Source: Megaustenia siamemsis (lineage: Eukaryota; Mollusca; Gastropoda; Stylommatophora; Ariophantidae). From it: DNA of 64,000 nucleotides. Location: the NCBI GenBank assembly GCA_032433765.1, contig JAVIAB010000124.1, positions 90,375,911 to 90,439,910 of the forward strand, read 5' to 3'. Under the pieces are notes generated by a model, which was not told where the DNA came from, made no database searches, and saw only the letters and a program-made list of their open reading frames with translations. Numbering within the stretch: the stretch's first letter is position 1; the number at the start of each line of letters is the position of its first letter. Of this stretch, positions 34,278 to 45,780 are shown piece by piece. Position numbers and translations under genes: made by a program.

Positions 34278-35600
34278 ATATTTCATTTCGTTTCAGATAT
34301 ACCATTTAAATAAACACTTAAATATATTTTTATGAACACTTAGATGAAACACAGCTTTTTTTAAAACAAAGAACAAAATAGTATAAAAAACGTGAACAAT
34401 AAATGTTTCTAATGTAAAGAAAGGAGATAATGCAGTCTGATGAACACTAAAATTATATTTATGAAGAGACCTCGTAATTCGTTATAATTATAGATGAAGT
34501 GTTATTGGATGAGAGCGTACAACTAATAATATGCAGTAATGTACAACGAAAGTATGAAAGATGTACATTGTGACAAACAAGTGTGTCTATCCCTTGACAA
34601 TGATTTTTTCTTTCAAAGACACATAATCAGGGTCAACCTAGCTCTGACAAAGATAGAAATTAAAAACAGGAAAAGTTTTCTGACATTTCTCTTATTGTTT
34701 ATATAAACATAATTATGATGCCACTGCCGTTTTGTTAATTGCAATTTAATTATCGTAAAAGCATTCGTCAAACAACTCAACAGACAACAATTCGACAGAG
34801 AACTTTTATATTTTAAAGAATTTAGAAATTACAGACTAAAAAATCGTATAACTCATATTAAAACAGAAAAATATAACTGTATAAGTTATTTTCATTGTTA
34901 CTTAATTATGTATTGTGCATTAATTATGGTTCGAGAATAATTATTTGTAGGTTTTGGGCTATATTTGTCATTTCTTTGTCTTCGTTGTTTGAACTTAACA
35001 ATGAAAATACTTACATTCAATTGGTTGCTATCCTAAAAGCACACCAATTTTTTTTTTTACTTTACATTTTCCTAAATGTTGTTCCCACCCCCTTTACCGC
35101 CGAATATAATGTAGAACTAAACTGCATGGCGCATTATTACAATATAAATAAAACAAAGAACACATCCATACTATTCCAACCACCCAGGAATAGTATCAAT
35201 CAAATATAATTGTCTATTTTATGGACAGCATCCCTTCTTCTATCTTTAGCATTCCCAGCATTAAAACATAACGCTTGTATATAAAAGGAAAAGGATTTCA
35301 ATTTAATGCACATAGTTCTATACATTTTTTATATTCCATCAATAAAGCCTATATTTGTTTACAGAGAACACCCCATGCTATATATTAGTACACAGCTTTT
35401 TTTACGGGCGTAACGCGCTCTGGTTACATTATAGGTTCATAACTATCCTGACATACAGACTAGACATTTGTCAAGTAATTAGAAACTAGAATTGCTGCCA
35501 GTTTACATTTACATGTTTTGGTTGTTCATAACGATAATTCATATTAACTACACTACAACACTAGATATTGAAATATTATGTCGTTCCTATTTGCTAAATT
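34276..35600. repeat. 5' flank of duplicated receptor segment, copy 2
   Basis: It aligns in order with 5226-6800. It lacks the SINE present there at 6171-6431: TTATGGACAGCATCCCTTCTTCT runs straight on at 35218-35241. No coding frame is conserved. Confidence 0.8.
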
Positions 35601-36242
35601 TAATACCGAAAATAGAATCAGAATAGATAAAGCAGCAATGTCTTTCAGAAGCCTTGAAAAGTTGTGGAAATCAAAACTCATCAGCACAAACACAAAACTT
35701 AGACTATTCAAATCAAACATATTACCAACTCTTTCGTATGCATGTGAGAGCTGGAAAACAACAAGAGATACAGAAATAAAGTTGAACGCATTCGAAAATA
35801 AATGTCTAAGGAAAATACTTGGTCTAGTATGGAACAAATTCAAAACAAATGAGGAAATTAGAGAAATCACCAATCAACCACTAATATCTTCAGTAATCAA
35901 GACAAAAACGATGTCATACGTTGGACATGTGATGAGAAGAGATTACCGAATAGCAGTGCAAGCCCTCATGTGGGGAAACAATAGATAAGAGGAAAAGAGG
36001 CCGGCCCATAGAGACACTGAGAAAAACATTGATCCGAGAGGCAAGAGCAGAAGGAATCGGCTCCCTCAATCAGAGTTACCTTTCACAGAACAGACACAAA
36101 AAGCGAGATTTGAATTTTGAGAAAGAGCTTTACAAGGATTGACAACTGCTAGAAAAAAAAAAGTTAGATAAGAGAAAGAGTATCTGGGTCTATGCCCTAT
36201 AGGCCGGCTACGGCACTAAAGGTTAATAGATTGGTATATAGA
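35601..36242 (+). mobile_element. LINE family A, 3' fragment (copy 3) with target duplication
   Basis: The frame at 35578-35988 reads KLWKSKLISTNTKLRLFKSN, YACESWKTTRD and SYVGHVMRRDYR. The 3' tail includes AGGCCGGCTACGGC. TTTGCTAAATT (35590-35600) and TTTACTAAATT (36243-36253) form an 11-bp target duplication with one mismatch. The matching site in segment copy 1 (near 6795) has no LINE A. Confidence 0.87.
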
Positions 36243-36308
36243 TTTACTAAATTGGTTGATATAATACGAGAACAATGTTGGCAAATTTTATTTACAAATC
36301 AATCAATG

Positions 36309-36376
<68 letters not shown>
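36309..36376. repeat. (TA)n microsatellite
   Basis: A pure TA run upstream of receptor gene 2. Confidence 0.97.
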
Positions 36377-36379
<3 letters not shown>

Positions 36380-36777
36380 ATGTGAGATTGGCACCAATAA
36401 TAAAACATTTTTTTTCCATTCTCAATGTCCAGACGTAAATGAAATCTCTGTTCCTGGGGCAAAATCGGCAGTGTCTGTTGTGTAACGGTCTAACCTCTGC
36501 TTCCATCGTTTTTAGTGACTAACTAAAAAATATAATAATTGAAAAGAATAATAACGCGTCGTGGCCTATAGAGCGAAATATTTGTTTTTCTATTACCATC
36601 CACATATTTTAATTGGGTTATGTGGTCAGTGATTCACTTGTGACGTCATTCGTGGGAAAATCACATTTAAAGCAGTGAATCTAAGATCTGTCAAATGGGA
36701 TCAAACCCCAAATCGTGTTCTTATTAGTATTGTTCACTATTCGATTAATCCAGTGTGACACATCGATTGATCTTTAG

Positions 36778-36781
<4 letters not shown>

Positions 36782-36857
<76 letters not shown>
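36782..36857. repeat. (TA)n microsatellite
   Basis: A pure TA run about 90 bases upstream of exon 1 of gene 2, the counterpart of 7857-7966. Confidence 0.97.
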
Positions 36858-36860
<3 letters not shown>

Positions 36861-36949
36861 TGCTTGTGTGTAATATGATCAAAATAATGTTTCAGTTTTG
36901 CTCTGATATAAATTCAAAGAACAACATTAAAACAGCTATTGCTTACACA

Positions 36950-37124
36950 ATGTCATCAGAAGGAGATAGCATGATAAGTGACTATGCAGTGATAATTTTT
37001 TCATGGTTTACATTTGGTGCTGTCTGTCAATTAATTAACGTATTTGGTATCGTCACAAACATTATCAACATCATCTGCTTTGTAAAACAAGGTTTTGAGG
37101 ATTCAGTTAATGTCAGCCTGTTAG
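36950..37124 (+). CDS. Receptor gene 2, exon 1
   Basis: Encodes MSSEGDSMISDYAV and TM1. It ends CTGTTAG before donor GTATGT at 37125, the same position and phase as in gene 1. Confidence 0.87.
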
Positions 37125-40100
37125 GTATGTACATAACTCCCATTATTATTTGAACATTATTCATAAATAAAAATGTATGTTTAATATAAACAATTAATGT
37201 AATTGTGTTTAACATACATATTTTGTAATCATGCAGTGATCGATAAGGGACATTCTGATGAAACAATTTCTTAGCTTTAGGTTCAAGATGAATACTTTGT
37301 TGATTCCTGGAATGGTAGCTAAGTAGATATGGGGGTTTTCCGACTCCAGTTAAATCATTCCATTCTAAAGTCTCAAGTCATTTACACTGTTGGATCTGTT
37401 CCTCGGAGCTCGTAGGCTACCTAAAATTGGGGATGCCAAAATGGAGCGTTTCTTGGAGCAGCGCATGTCGAATAAGAAATGAACACATAATTGGAGCGAT
37501 CATTCACACACTGAATGTACTCGTGCGAAAAAAATCGAATTTGACCAGAGGAGCACAGTAACCCACATCGACGCTGACAGGCAAATCAGGGAGGAAAGTT
37601 CAGTAACCTGTCATGTACATTCAATTAAATTATTAAAATGTTCATCGACAATAAATGCACGGTCATAGTTATATCTTCCTTGAAGATCAAAATGCACACG
37701 AAAGCGAGCGTACAGATACATCATTTGAGAAACTATGATCATTTTCATGGGCATGTTTAACATAACTAATTTGAGTTTAATTGACACAGCAGTAAAATAA
37801 AAATAAAAGCAGCAGGATTAAAATATATTCAACTAGATACATATAGGGATTATTGTATCCGCCTAATACATATATGTTATGTTTAAAACTGTATTAATTT
37901 TTCATAACTAGTACTCTCAAACTATTTTTATACTTTAATCAAGAGTTGTGTTGTCAGTTTGCCATCGACCAATGTTTAAGACAATGTATTTGGTAGATTT
38001 GTTGATGGGAGTTACATGATAAGAACTAGTTTGACCTAGTCCGGAGATGTTGGTGGGAGGAAAGAATGCCTTAGTAAGTAAAGGTAAAAACATGCAAGTT
38101 TCTGCCTGTGAAACAATTATTGGACATTTGATTCAAGGCAGACATTGTTTATCGGAAAAATAAATATCTACGAAACACAAAGTTGATGTTCACAGCATCA
38201 TTTGTTAGACAAAGTCAATTGTTGATTTTGTTCCCGCAACATCACTTCATGTTGTCAGAAAGATCCAGAAGAAGCAAGACTGTCTACTCGTCTAAACCAT
38301 TACCTGAATATACATACTTTCATTAATGGATGCTTGCGCAGAATAAAAGGATGGAAATGGCAGGACAAAATCACTAACATAGAATTATGGAAAGGTACCA
38401 GTCAAACACCAGTGGATAAAGAGATACAGCGAAGACGATGGCGCTGGATTGGACACACACTACGGAAGCCAACTGAGAGTATTACACAACAGGCCCTTTT
38501 TTGGAATCCCCAGGGGAAAAGACAAAGAGGAAGACCAAGGAATTCTTGGAGAAGACAGATCGAAGCAGAGATGAAGATGATGGGGAAGACATGGAATGAT
38601 CTTAAAATAATGGCAAAAGACAGAACGACGTGGAAAGTGTTTGTTGAAGACCTATGCTCCACTGGGAGCTAAAAAGGTAGAAGAAGAAGTAGAAGAGAGA
38701 AGAAACCATTACCTATTCGTGTTACTAACGTTATAATTTCTTTCTTTTTTTTCAACGAATTGTGCAAATGTTATTATGAATTAAATGGAAACATATTAAT
38801 ATTACTGTTGATTATTATAGTAAGTAAGTAAGTAAAGTACCCCTGTCACGCCAAGTAGCGTATAGGGAAATGTGGTGTTAGTGACCCTATATTTTACAGA
38901 CTTTCAGCACATGATTTTTGGGGTAATGTGGTCGGTATTACGCCCGTGCTGCTTTACTTTCCCAGAAAAATCCGGTACCCATTTAAGGCTGGGTGAACCC
39001 GGAAGTCGTCGGTTGGCATCGAACCCTACCCCTTGTCCTTTGTAGTCCAGTTCACTAACCACTGAGCTATCGCGGCTCCCTTGTTGATTATTATGATAAA
39101 ACTAATATGTGATCTCTATCCTAAACACCATCGCTTCCTGTTTCTATTATTTATTATAATATAAAATAACCAGCCGATGACCGCTATTTAAAACGAAAGA
39201 TATTGCCTGTAAACATAGCTTCATTGGCAGCACGTAGATCTGTTTATCATGAAAAGTGATGGGTTTTTTTTATACTGAAGATAAAAAAAATTTCACAAAT
39301 AAAGGTATCTCCCTTGATAATATTTTCACTCATTTTCTTTTATAGATTTCTTTTCAGTTTGCAGTGACGGTTTGTTATTATTATTGGACACTATCGTTAT
39401 CTCTTATTTTGGACCATGAAAATATACTTCCACCACTACTCACACACTGAGAAAATAGACAAATCATGTTTTCATTTATACCAATTACAGTTCAAATATA
39501 GTTATACTTGAAAAATAAATTATTAGTGTCAGGTGTATTTGGTACATTACACAATATACTGTTTTATTCGTTAATTTTTTTATTTACACCACCAGATTAA
39601 AAGTATTTTTTTTCCATTAAGCAAAAGAAAAAAGATATACCTCTTTATCGTTCGCTACAAATTTCAGTAAGCCATTAACAACACAAGCGAATGTACAGGA
39701 CAATAACGTTCCATATTTGACGCGAACATATTATATTCTAGAGAGTAATTAGATTTATGTGAGCAGAATCCGAAATCTTATTTTAAATTCATGTGTTACA
39801 ATATGTCATAATTGTTACATTAGCAATAAAACAACATTCTTCTCACATCATTCAGGTTTAGCCATTTCTGATCTGGGCAGCCTAATCACAGCAGTCTGGA
39901 CGTGCATTAGCTTTAACCCTGGAGTTCTAGCAGCTGAGCTGGATTTTGACCCCAGCGAAGTCTGCTACTTGACATCAGTAATGATACATTTTGCCTTCAC
40001 TCGAGTCAGCGGTTGTTTGACGGCCATGATTACTGTAGAGAGATGTTTATGTATAACAAGTCCTTTAAAGGTTGTACATCTGATGTTGACATTCTAACAA

Positions 40101-41729
40101 ATTGAGGTTACATTAGTAACTTGGTTCAAATAAGTGATAACAAATGCATGTTTTAGTTTGTTTTAATTTAAAGTACTGGTTTTACATTAGTGCAGCGATG
40201 TATCAGTACAATTAATAATACACTACCAGTTATAATGATACCAATAAGGCACAAGAGCATGATTGTTCGTAAACAAAGGTGGATTGGACGTGTAAGAAGA
40301 ATAGCAAACAATCCTATCCCTAAACAAATATTGCATGGTGAACTTGAGAACGGTCAAAGAACAAAGGGGTGAGATATAGGAATGTTTACAGCGCTTCCTT
40401 GAGTGAATTCTCTATCAGTGAGTCAGTGCGCTTATATAGCACATGGAGAACAAACATAACGGGAAATCAACATTTGCCGCAGTGCTTATATCAATTTTAG
40501 AAGACAAAAGGCGCAGGAGAATGTAGATGAGGCCAGGCACCACAAATCATCATCATCATCAAGTGCCATCTCCGCAACGAAGGTTGGCTACCATGGAGTG
40601 CATTCTGCTGTCTTTTGCTTTGATGGTGCAGGTTGTCATAGGCTGGTTTGTCCATCTTTTGATGTTACTCGTTCATGTTAGTCTTAGCCTGCCTCTGCCT
40701 CTGTTACCTTGTATTTACCACGAATACATCTTGCTATTTCTCTCGCCGGATCTGTCTATACAGTATTGGCACATTCGGCCACGAGAGACGCCCCTCAGCA
40801 AAGCTGCATTCAGCTAATGCACTAAATTGTGTACCAAACTACTGACTTATCATGATTGCTTGAAACTAACGTCTGCCAAGACCCCTAAGGCTATATACAA
40901 GTGTATGATTGCAGTTTTCCATTTTCTTTGTATCAGAAGATGTAGGAAGCTTAACATTCCCTAGTTTACGTCTCTCAAAAGTGAAAACAGTAAATGCATT
41001 AGTACTAAAACACGTTATTAAAGTTAATATGTACAATAACAATGATGGTAAACAATATTTCAGAAGTTGGATATGAACAGTGTGGATTCGTACTTTTGTT
41101 ATAAATATCTCTACCTAGACTTGTAGCAGGAGCCACTGAGTTAAGTGTTATGAGCACAGCGTGAGCTGTGTAATTGATCCGTTTTGATCGTGTTTCGATT
41201 TCAAAATTGTTTACAATGAATGATAATATCGTATGACGGGGAGCAGATGGCTGTGTTCATTTTCTGTGCGGTTTCACCTTATGTCTTTTGGCGTGTGCTG
41301 AGACTGCTACGATGTAGACTACAGCTACCTCTCCTTGTTTGGGAGATGAGATAGCAAGTCGGATGATTCCACTGGCACGGTCGTTAGAGCAATTATGAAT
41401 TTTAATTCGTTTGCAGTGATTCCATAACCATAACCAATCTCAAACATTAGTAGACTCTAATTGACCATCTGTCCTGCTGACCTAATAAACTCCTTCTACA
41501 TGCAAGTAATTGAAGACATATGGAACGTTCATAGACTGATAGTCACCGATTTATCCACTAAAACACGCAAAATCTAGACGAAGCAGAGCGTTAGCACAAA
41601 GGTGGCCTCAACACTACAAACATGGTAAAAACATTAATTCACGATCAAACATTTTTTTAGGAAGGATATCAAAAAGAGATCTACATATATTCTTCTTTGT
41701 CTGTGTTTTGTTTTGTTTATAGTCGCCAG

Positions 41730-41777
<48 letters not shown>

Positions 41778-43531
41778 CTGAATGTTGAGTGAATATTTGA
41801 TCCTATTTTTGCACACCAGCAGCCAAGTGCTAGGGTTTCCCACGCCATGCAGGCAGGTATTCTCTGATTTCAAAAATGGTCTTATTTTATCGTTGAGCGA
41901 TTTACCAATTTTGGTGTATTTTTAACTTATTAAATTTCCCCGGGCCGCGGCTATTCTTAGCCTAAATTGTTTTTGATTTTCATCTACCAAGAATTATTTA
42001 ACGTTCGCAGAATGAGCACGTGACTTCCTTTTCTCACAGTTTTCCTAGGGACACTGGATGTCAATACCCAGAGTCCCACCGCCTGTGATAAGAATCGATC
42101 ACCAGACCTAATTGTTCAGGTCAACGTCTAGATCACAAAGCCCTCTTTGTCTATGCGAACACATTTTAAACAGATACGTTACGGGTGATTGTCTTGATTG
42201 TTTTGGTTGGAGCTTTTTTTTCTTTGTCACGGATGACAACTATTTCCCTTACGTTGTATGGAATGGTGACACACGTACTGTTTATTTTCATGCTGTCATC
42301 ATGCATTAAGATCAATAAAAAACAAAATTATGGTTTTCGAAAACAATCAAATTTATCGCAGAACTCCAGGTGGCGTACAGGGAAATAATACATGATATTC
42401 GGTATATCTATTGAACTTTAGTCAACACAACGAAGTTGTTGTATATCTTTCACGGTTAAATAAATATGGTATCAGTTTAAAGATTTATAAACCTCAAAGC
42501 CGCAGATTGAAATCGCAACTGTCTTTCTGTCCTAAATGTACAAGTCGCGCCACATCTTATGTGTTCTCTATGGGGAGTCATTATTACGTTTTCCTTTCTT
42601 TGGTAAATCTGTTATATTGTTAGATCGTTGTAGTTTTCATAGTACTTTTATATCTCTTACTCGGACTGTGGAAAGATATACTTCTTTGTATGTCTCGCTT
42701 TTGAGCGTGCATAACATACACGGTGTGAATCGTACTCTATAAATAATGCAGCAAAGACAATGAGAACCTGACATTTTGTTAGAGATGAACAGTTATTGAT
42801 TTTCTTTTCCAGTTTGTCTTATATCTTTTCTGGTATTCAACATTTTTGCACAATTTAACACTTTTACATATTTAGATGAAAATAAATGAATCAATAAATG
42901 TTCAAACATGTTAATTATTTACTCCATTCAGGTAAAAAACATCATCACATCAAAACGATCGGCCGTGATCATAGTTTGCTTGTTCATTATCTTCGTCTTT
43001 AGTGGTGCTCCAGTGTACGCTGTCAACAGATTGGACATGAAGTTTTCTGCATACAGAAACAGAACTATTTATGGCCTTGTATCAACGGAGAATCGAGAAA
43101 ATGTTGAGAAGTTTACTTTTGCTATCAACAATTTTGTCATTCCATTTGGTGCCTTTGTAATCATCGTTGTGTGCACGGTAATACTTTCATTTAAATTACG
43201 AAGATCAACAAAATGGAGACAGAAAACAATCACCAGTACACAGGTTGACAGAGTTTCCAACCGGAACCTGAAAACAGCCACGATGGTTGTGGTGATTTCC
43301 ATTTTGTTTATTGTTTGTTTTGTTCCAATAAGTGTTATTGTTCTTGCAGCGGGACTGATACCAGAATTATCACTAAATGGTAAATACATGAAGATATCAA
43401 CACTCATTGGTGGCATGGGTCACATAATGGAGAGCGTCAACTCATCAATGAACATTTTTATTTACTATCACATGAGCAGCAGGTATAGAGACAATTTTCT
43501 TAACATATTTATAAACACAAGAATCGAGTAA
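36950..43531 (+). CDS. Receptor gene 2: class A GPCR, candidate chemosensory receptor; join(36950..37124,39856..40070,42932..43531)
   Basis: The paralogue of receptor gene 1. It has the same three exon lengths (175, 215, 600), the same intron phases and the same 329-residue product, and no lesions were seen. Motifs match: GIVTN in TM1, LAISD in TM2, TVERC at the TM3 end, FIVCFVP in TM6 and NIFIYY in TM7. Substitutions cluster in extracellular-side parts and loops, for example FNPGVLAA for FTPAFVAA after TM2, and GLIPELSLNG for GLIPELYING before TM7. ECL2 again has no cysteine. The ligand is unknown. Introns are shorter than in gene 1 because fewer transposons landed in them. The ATG at 36950 is chosen by alignment with gene 1; the longer open frame begins inside the (TA)n tract and is not credible. 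Confidence 0.87.
38306..38702 (+). mobile_element. RTE-like LINE, 3' fragment with perfect 12-bp target duplication
   Basis: The frame at 38334-38672 reads RRIKGWKWQDKI, RRRWRWIGHTLRKP and GKRQRGRPRNSWRRQIEAE and is almost identical to the end of the 45.78-48.87 kb element. AAACCATTACCT occurs at 38294-38305 and 38703-38714, exact. The tail is rich in GAAGAA. It sits in intron 1 of gene 2 in sense direction. Confidence 0.93.
38819..39081 (-). mobile_element. tRNA-derived SINE, copy 5, perfect 13-bp target duplication
   Basis: A minus-strand copy. The tail side has a TAAG/AGTA repeat at 38820-38836. The head ends at 39080 in GGGAGCCGCGATAG on the minus strand. TGTTGATTATTAT flanks it at 38806-38818 and 39082-39094, exact. 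It is in intron 1 of gene 2. Confidence 0.93.
39856..40070 (+). CDS. Receptor gene 2, exon 2
   Basis: Acceptor ATCATTCAG ends at 39855; donor GTTGTA starts at 40071. It encodes TM2 to the TM3 end, with LAISDL, SEVCYL and TVERCLC. Length is 215 bases. Confidence 0.89.
40228..40820 (+). mobile_element. LINE family E fragment, split by a LINE family B 3' end
   Basis: The left part reads RWIGRVRRIANN and KQILHGELENGQRTKG, paralogous to 13075-13235. The right part resumes at about 40723 (CTCGCCGGATCTGTCTAT). Between them, 40546-40720 is a minus-strand LINE family B 3' end with an ATCATCATCATC tail. ACCACAAAT and ACCACGAAT flank the family B piece, a likely 9-bp target duplication. Copy 1 at 13.3 kb is not split. 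Confidence 0.7.
41130..41440. repeat. Intron 2 block shared with 2930-3225
   Basis: See the 2930 entry. It is not found in intron 2 of gene 1, so either gene 1 lost it or copy 2 is closer to the unit at the left end here. Confidence 0.65.
41731..41773. repeat. (TA)n microsatellite
   Basis: A pure TA run in intron 2 of gene 2. Confidence 0.97.
42932..43531 (+). CDS. Receptor gene 2, exon 3
   Basis: Acceptor CTCCATTCAG ends at 42931. The exon covers TM4-TM7 and the tail and ends with TAA at 43529. A candidate AATAAA polyadenylation signal is at 43603. Confidence 0.9.
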   Translation, partial: VKNIITSKRSAVIIVCLFIIFVFSGAPVYAVNRLDMKFSAYRNRTIYGLVSTENRENVEKFTFAINNFVIPFGAFVIIVVCTVILSFKLRRSTKWRQKTITSTQVDRVSNRNLKTATMVVVISILFIVCFVPISVIVLAAGLIPELSLNGKYMKISTLIGGMGHIMESVNSSMNIFIYYHMSSRYRDNFLNIFINTRIE

Positions 43532-43879
43532 ACTCGTTAAGTCATGGAGAAGGAATATGAAAATGGATTGCTATGTTGAGCTCAGATGTTTAGTACGATC
43601 CTAATAAAGTTATTATATACAGACTCTATTTGTTATTTCAGGATCTAAAAAAATAAAAACAAAAAAGTAATGCCTTGCCCAAGAAGATTAGTTCTATGGA
43701 TTGTAGTGACTTTAGAACAATAATTGTGAGGAGCTACTTTAAAATTGTACTTGATGTTATGCAGTAAAGAATTCAGAATAAAAAAATAATTTAATTAACA
43801 TAACTACTATTTAGATTTTGATAAAGACAATGTGACATGAGAATCCATTTTCTACTATAGGATGTATCCTTTCACTACC

Positions 43880-44660
43880 TTTTGTAATTCTTGCAATGGC
43901 CCATATAGTTGTGCCTGTAGTGCTGTATCTCACGGTCAACGGATTTCAATCAGTCTACTATATTCAGTACATTCTTGAAGTATGTGTTCAGCTATCTAGG
44001 GCGCCTGTCCACATGTATATATAATTGAGGTCTTGAATTTTATATAAATGTGTCTGTTGTGTCGATTGTGCCCTGCTCTGTGGCGTATAATGATAACTTA
44101 TTCCCATCTAATCATATTATGAAAGTCAACCTGATTTGCGGCTTGTGGTCTTCTGATTGATTTGATTATCTGTTTCTTCTGATGGTATGTAACTGTTACA
44201 TCTGGTTGTGTGTTTGTTGCTTCATTTCTTTACCAGTTGATCTGCTCTCTCGTTACCTGGTATTCCACAGTGAGATGGGATCCACTACAAGACGACCATG
44301 TGATGCTTGCCGAGTTCAGCCAATAAAGTCTGCAGATGTTGCAATTTTCTTGATTGTAGTGCCTGGAGAGCTGGACATACATCTGTCAAAAACACTACAG
44401 GCTGTGTGCTGTTGCTACTGTTCAGCGGTTTTTCTATGGCCAACCTTATTACTTGGACTTCTGCATCGTAATTCTGACTCTATTTCCTTGTTGCTATTTT
44501 GTTCATATCCTTAATGTCACTTTGGTACTCTATGTATGCACCTGCCCCCTCATTATTTCTGTGTTGCTCCATCTGTGCACACACGGACCCATAGATCTTG
44601 TGGGTATTATTGGCGTGAGTGTGTTCCCTCCTGATTGCTATGGTGCGCCTTTTGGCTGAT
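43880..44660 (-). mobile_element. RNase H-bearing LINE, C-terminal part
   Basis: It aligns with 23500-24530 but without the SINE. The minus strand has degraded RNase H text and a terminal LQEC...LYGPLQELQK stretch, comparable with the HVLQDCP...KLYG end of family F. It lies just downstream of receptor gene 2, as the 23.5-kb copy follows gene 1. Confidence 0.7.
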
Positions 44661-44689
44661 TGCCTCCATACTTCAACACATAAACTTTC

Positions 44690-45240
44690 TAGAGCAGTCT
44701 TGTGTACCCACGATATGGAGCTGGTCTTGATGTAGATCTTTCAGTTGTTGAAAGAAAAAAATATTCTGAAACAAAACCAATGTATATATATTTATTAGAC
44801 AACACGAAGCCGTGGAATGAATACACTGTAAACAACAACTAAACTGTTTGAAAGATATACTTCTAGATGATGTAGCCATGAGATTACTATGCCAACTATA
44901 ATGTGAAAAAAATATGATCAAATAAAACAAAGAAAACATTGGAACCTATTGATATATAAATAGGAGTAAGAAAGCCGTGCATTCTTTCACCATGGTTATT
45001 AAATTGACAAACTCAGCAATTATTTCAGTAGAGGTTAGGTCTAAAAATAAAATAAAAAACACACAACCTACCTCATTAGTGAGCAAGCTACATTCTACCC
45101 ACCGCATTAGAAGGACGCGTGTTCGATGTCTACGAGCAGATGCGACATTGTGAACAGAACCGGAGGAAGAAACCGTCATCAGCTGACCTCCAAGTAGAAC
45201 AATGTATGTTGTGATCGAGACATGTCTTCCTTTGATGGAG
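44690..45240. repeat. Duplicated non-coding block shared with 53100-53700
   Basis: Shared landmarks include AAATATTCTGAAACAAAACC at 44758 and 53188, and the CGATG...GAGCAGATG..GACATTGTG..CAGAACCGGA region at 45122 and 53570. No conserved frame. Confidence 0.75.
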
Positions 45241-45254
45241 GGAACTAAGACTAC

Positions 45255-45660
45255 ATATCTTCTTCTGCTTTCCTTCCTTCCTCATTTGCCTTTCAGCGTT
45301 GAAGGGTGATATAATATGCAGTCTTTTGTTCTTCTGTTCGCCTCTGCTGCTGTTATGTTTCAATAGTGCTTCTAATATTCCATCCATCCAGCTTTTTCGT
45401 GGTCAACCCTTGGGTCTGGTGTTCTCACAACGTTTGCTGAAGGCTCGTTGTGTTGTGTTTTGGCACCGCATTGTCACGTGGCCAAATCATTTTATATGTT
45501 GTTTCTTTATATATTCTATGCCGGGGTTATTCCTAGCTTTTTTCTCAGTTCATTTCAGATCTTGTCTCTCAGACTGTTTCCTGTCATTCGTCTACATATT
45601 TTATGTCAATAGAGGTTATTTTCTTATTGTTCTTGCATCTGGGTTCCAGGTTTGGCATTG
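45255..45660 (-). mobile_element. LINE family H, 3' end fragment
   Basis: It has the same plus-strand order as 33650-33935, extended to a degraded upstream part. It is 5'-truncated. Confidence 0.75.
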
Positions 45661-45780
45661 GTAGCACAACGTTGGGATTACAAATGAGGGGTTCAAACCA
45701 GACCCCAAATTCTCGAACATATCAGAACAAACGGCCGTCAGTATACGCTCCGTTTCAAATTACTAGTTAGGCTCATACAT

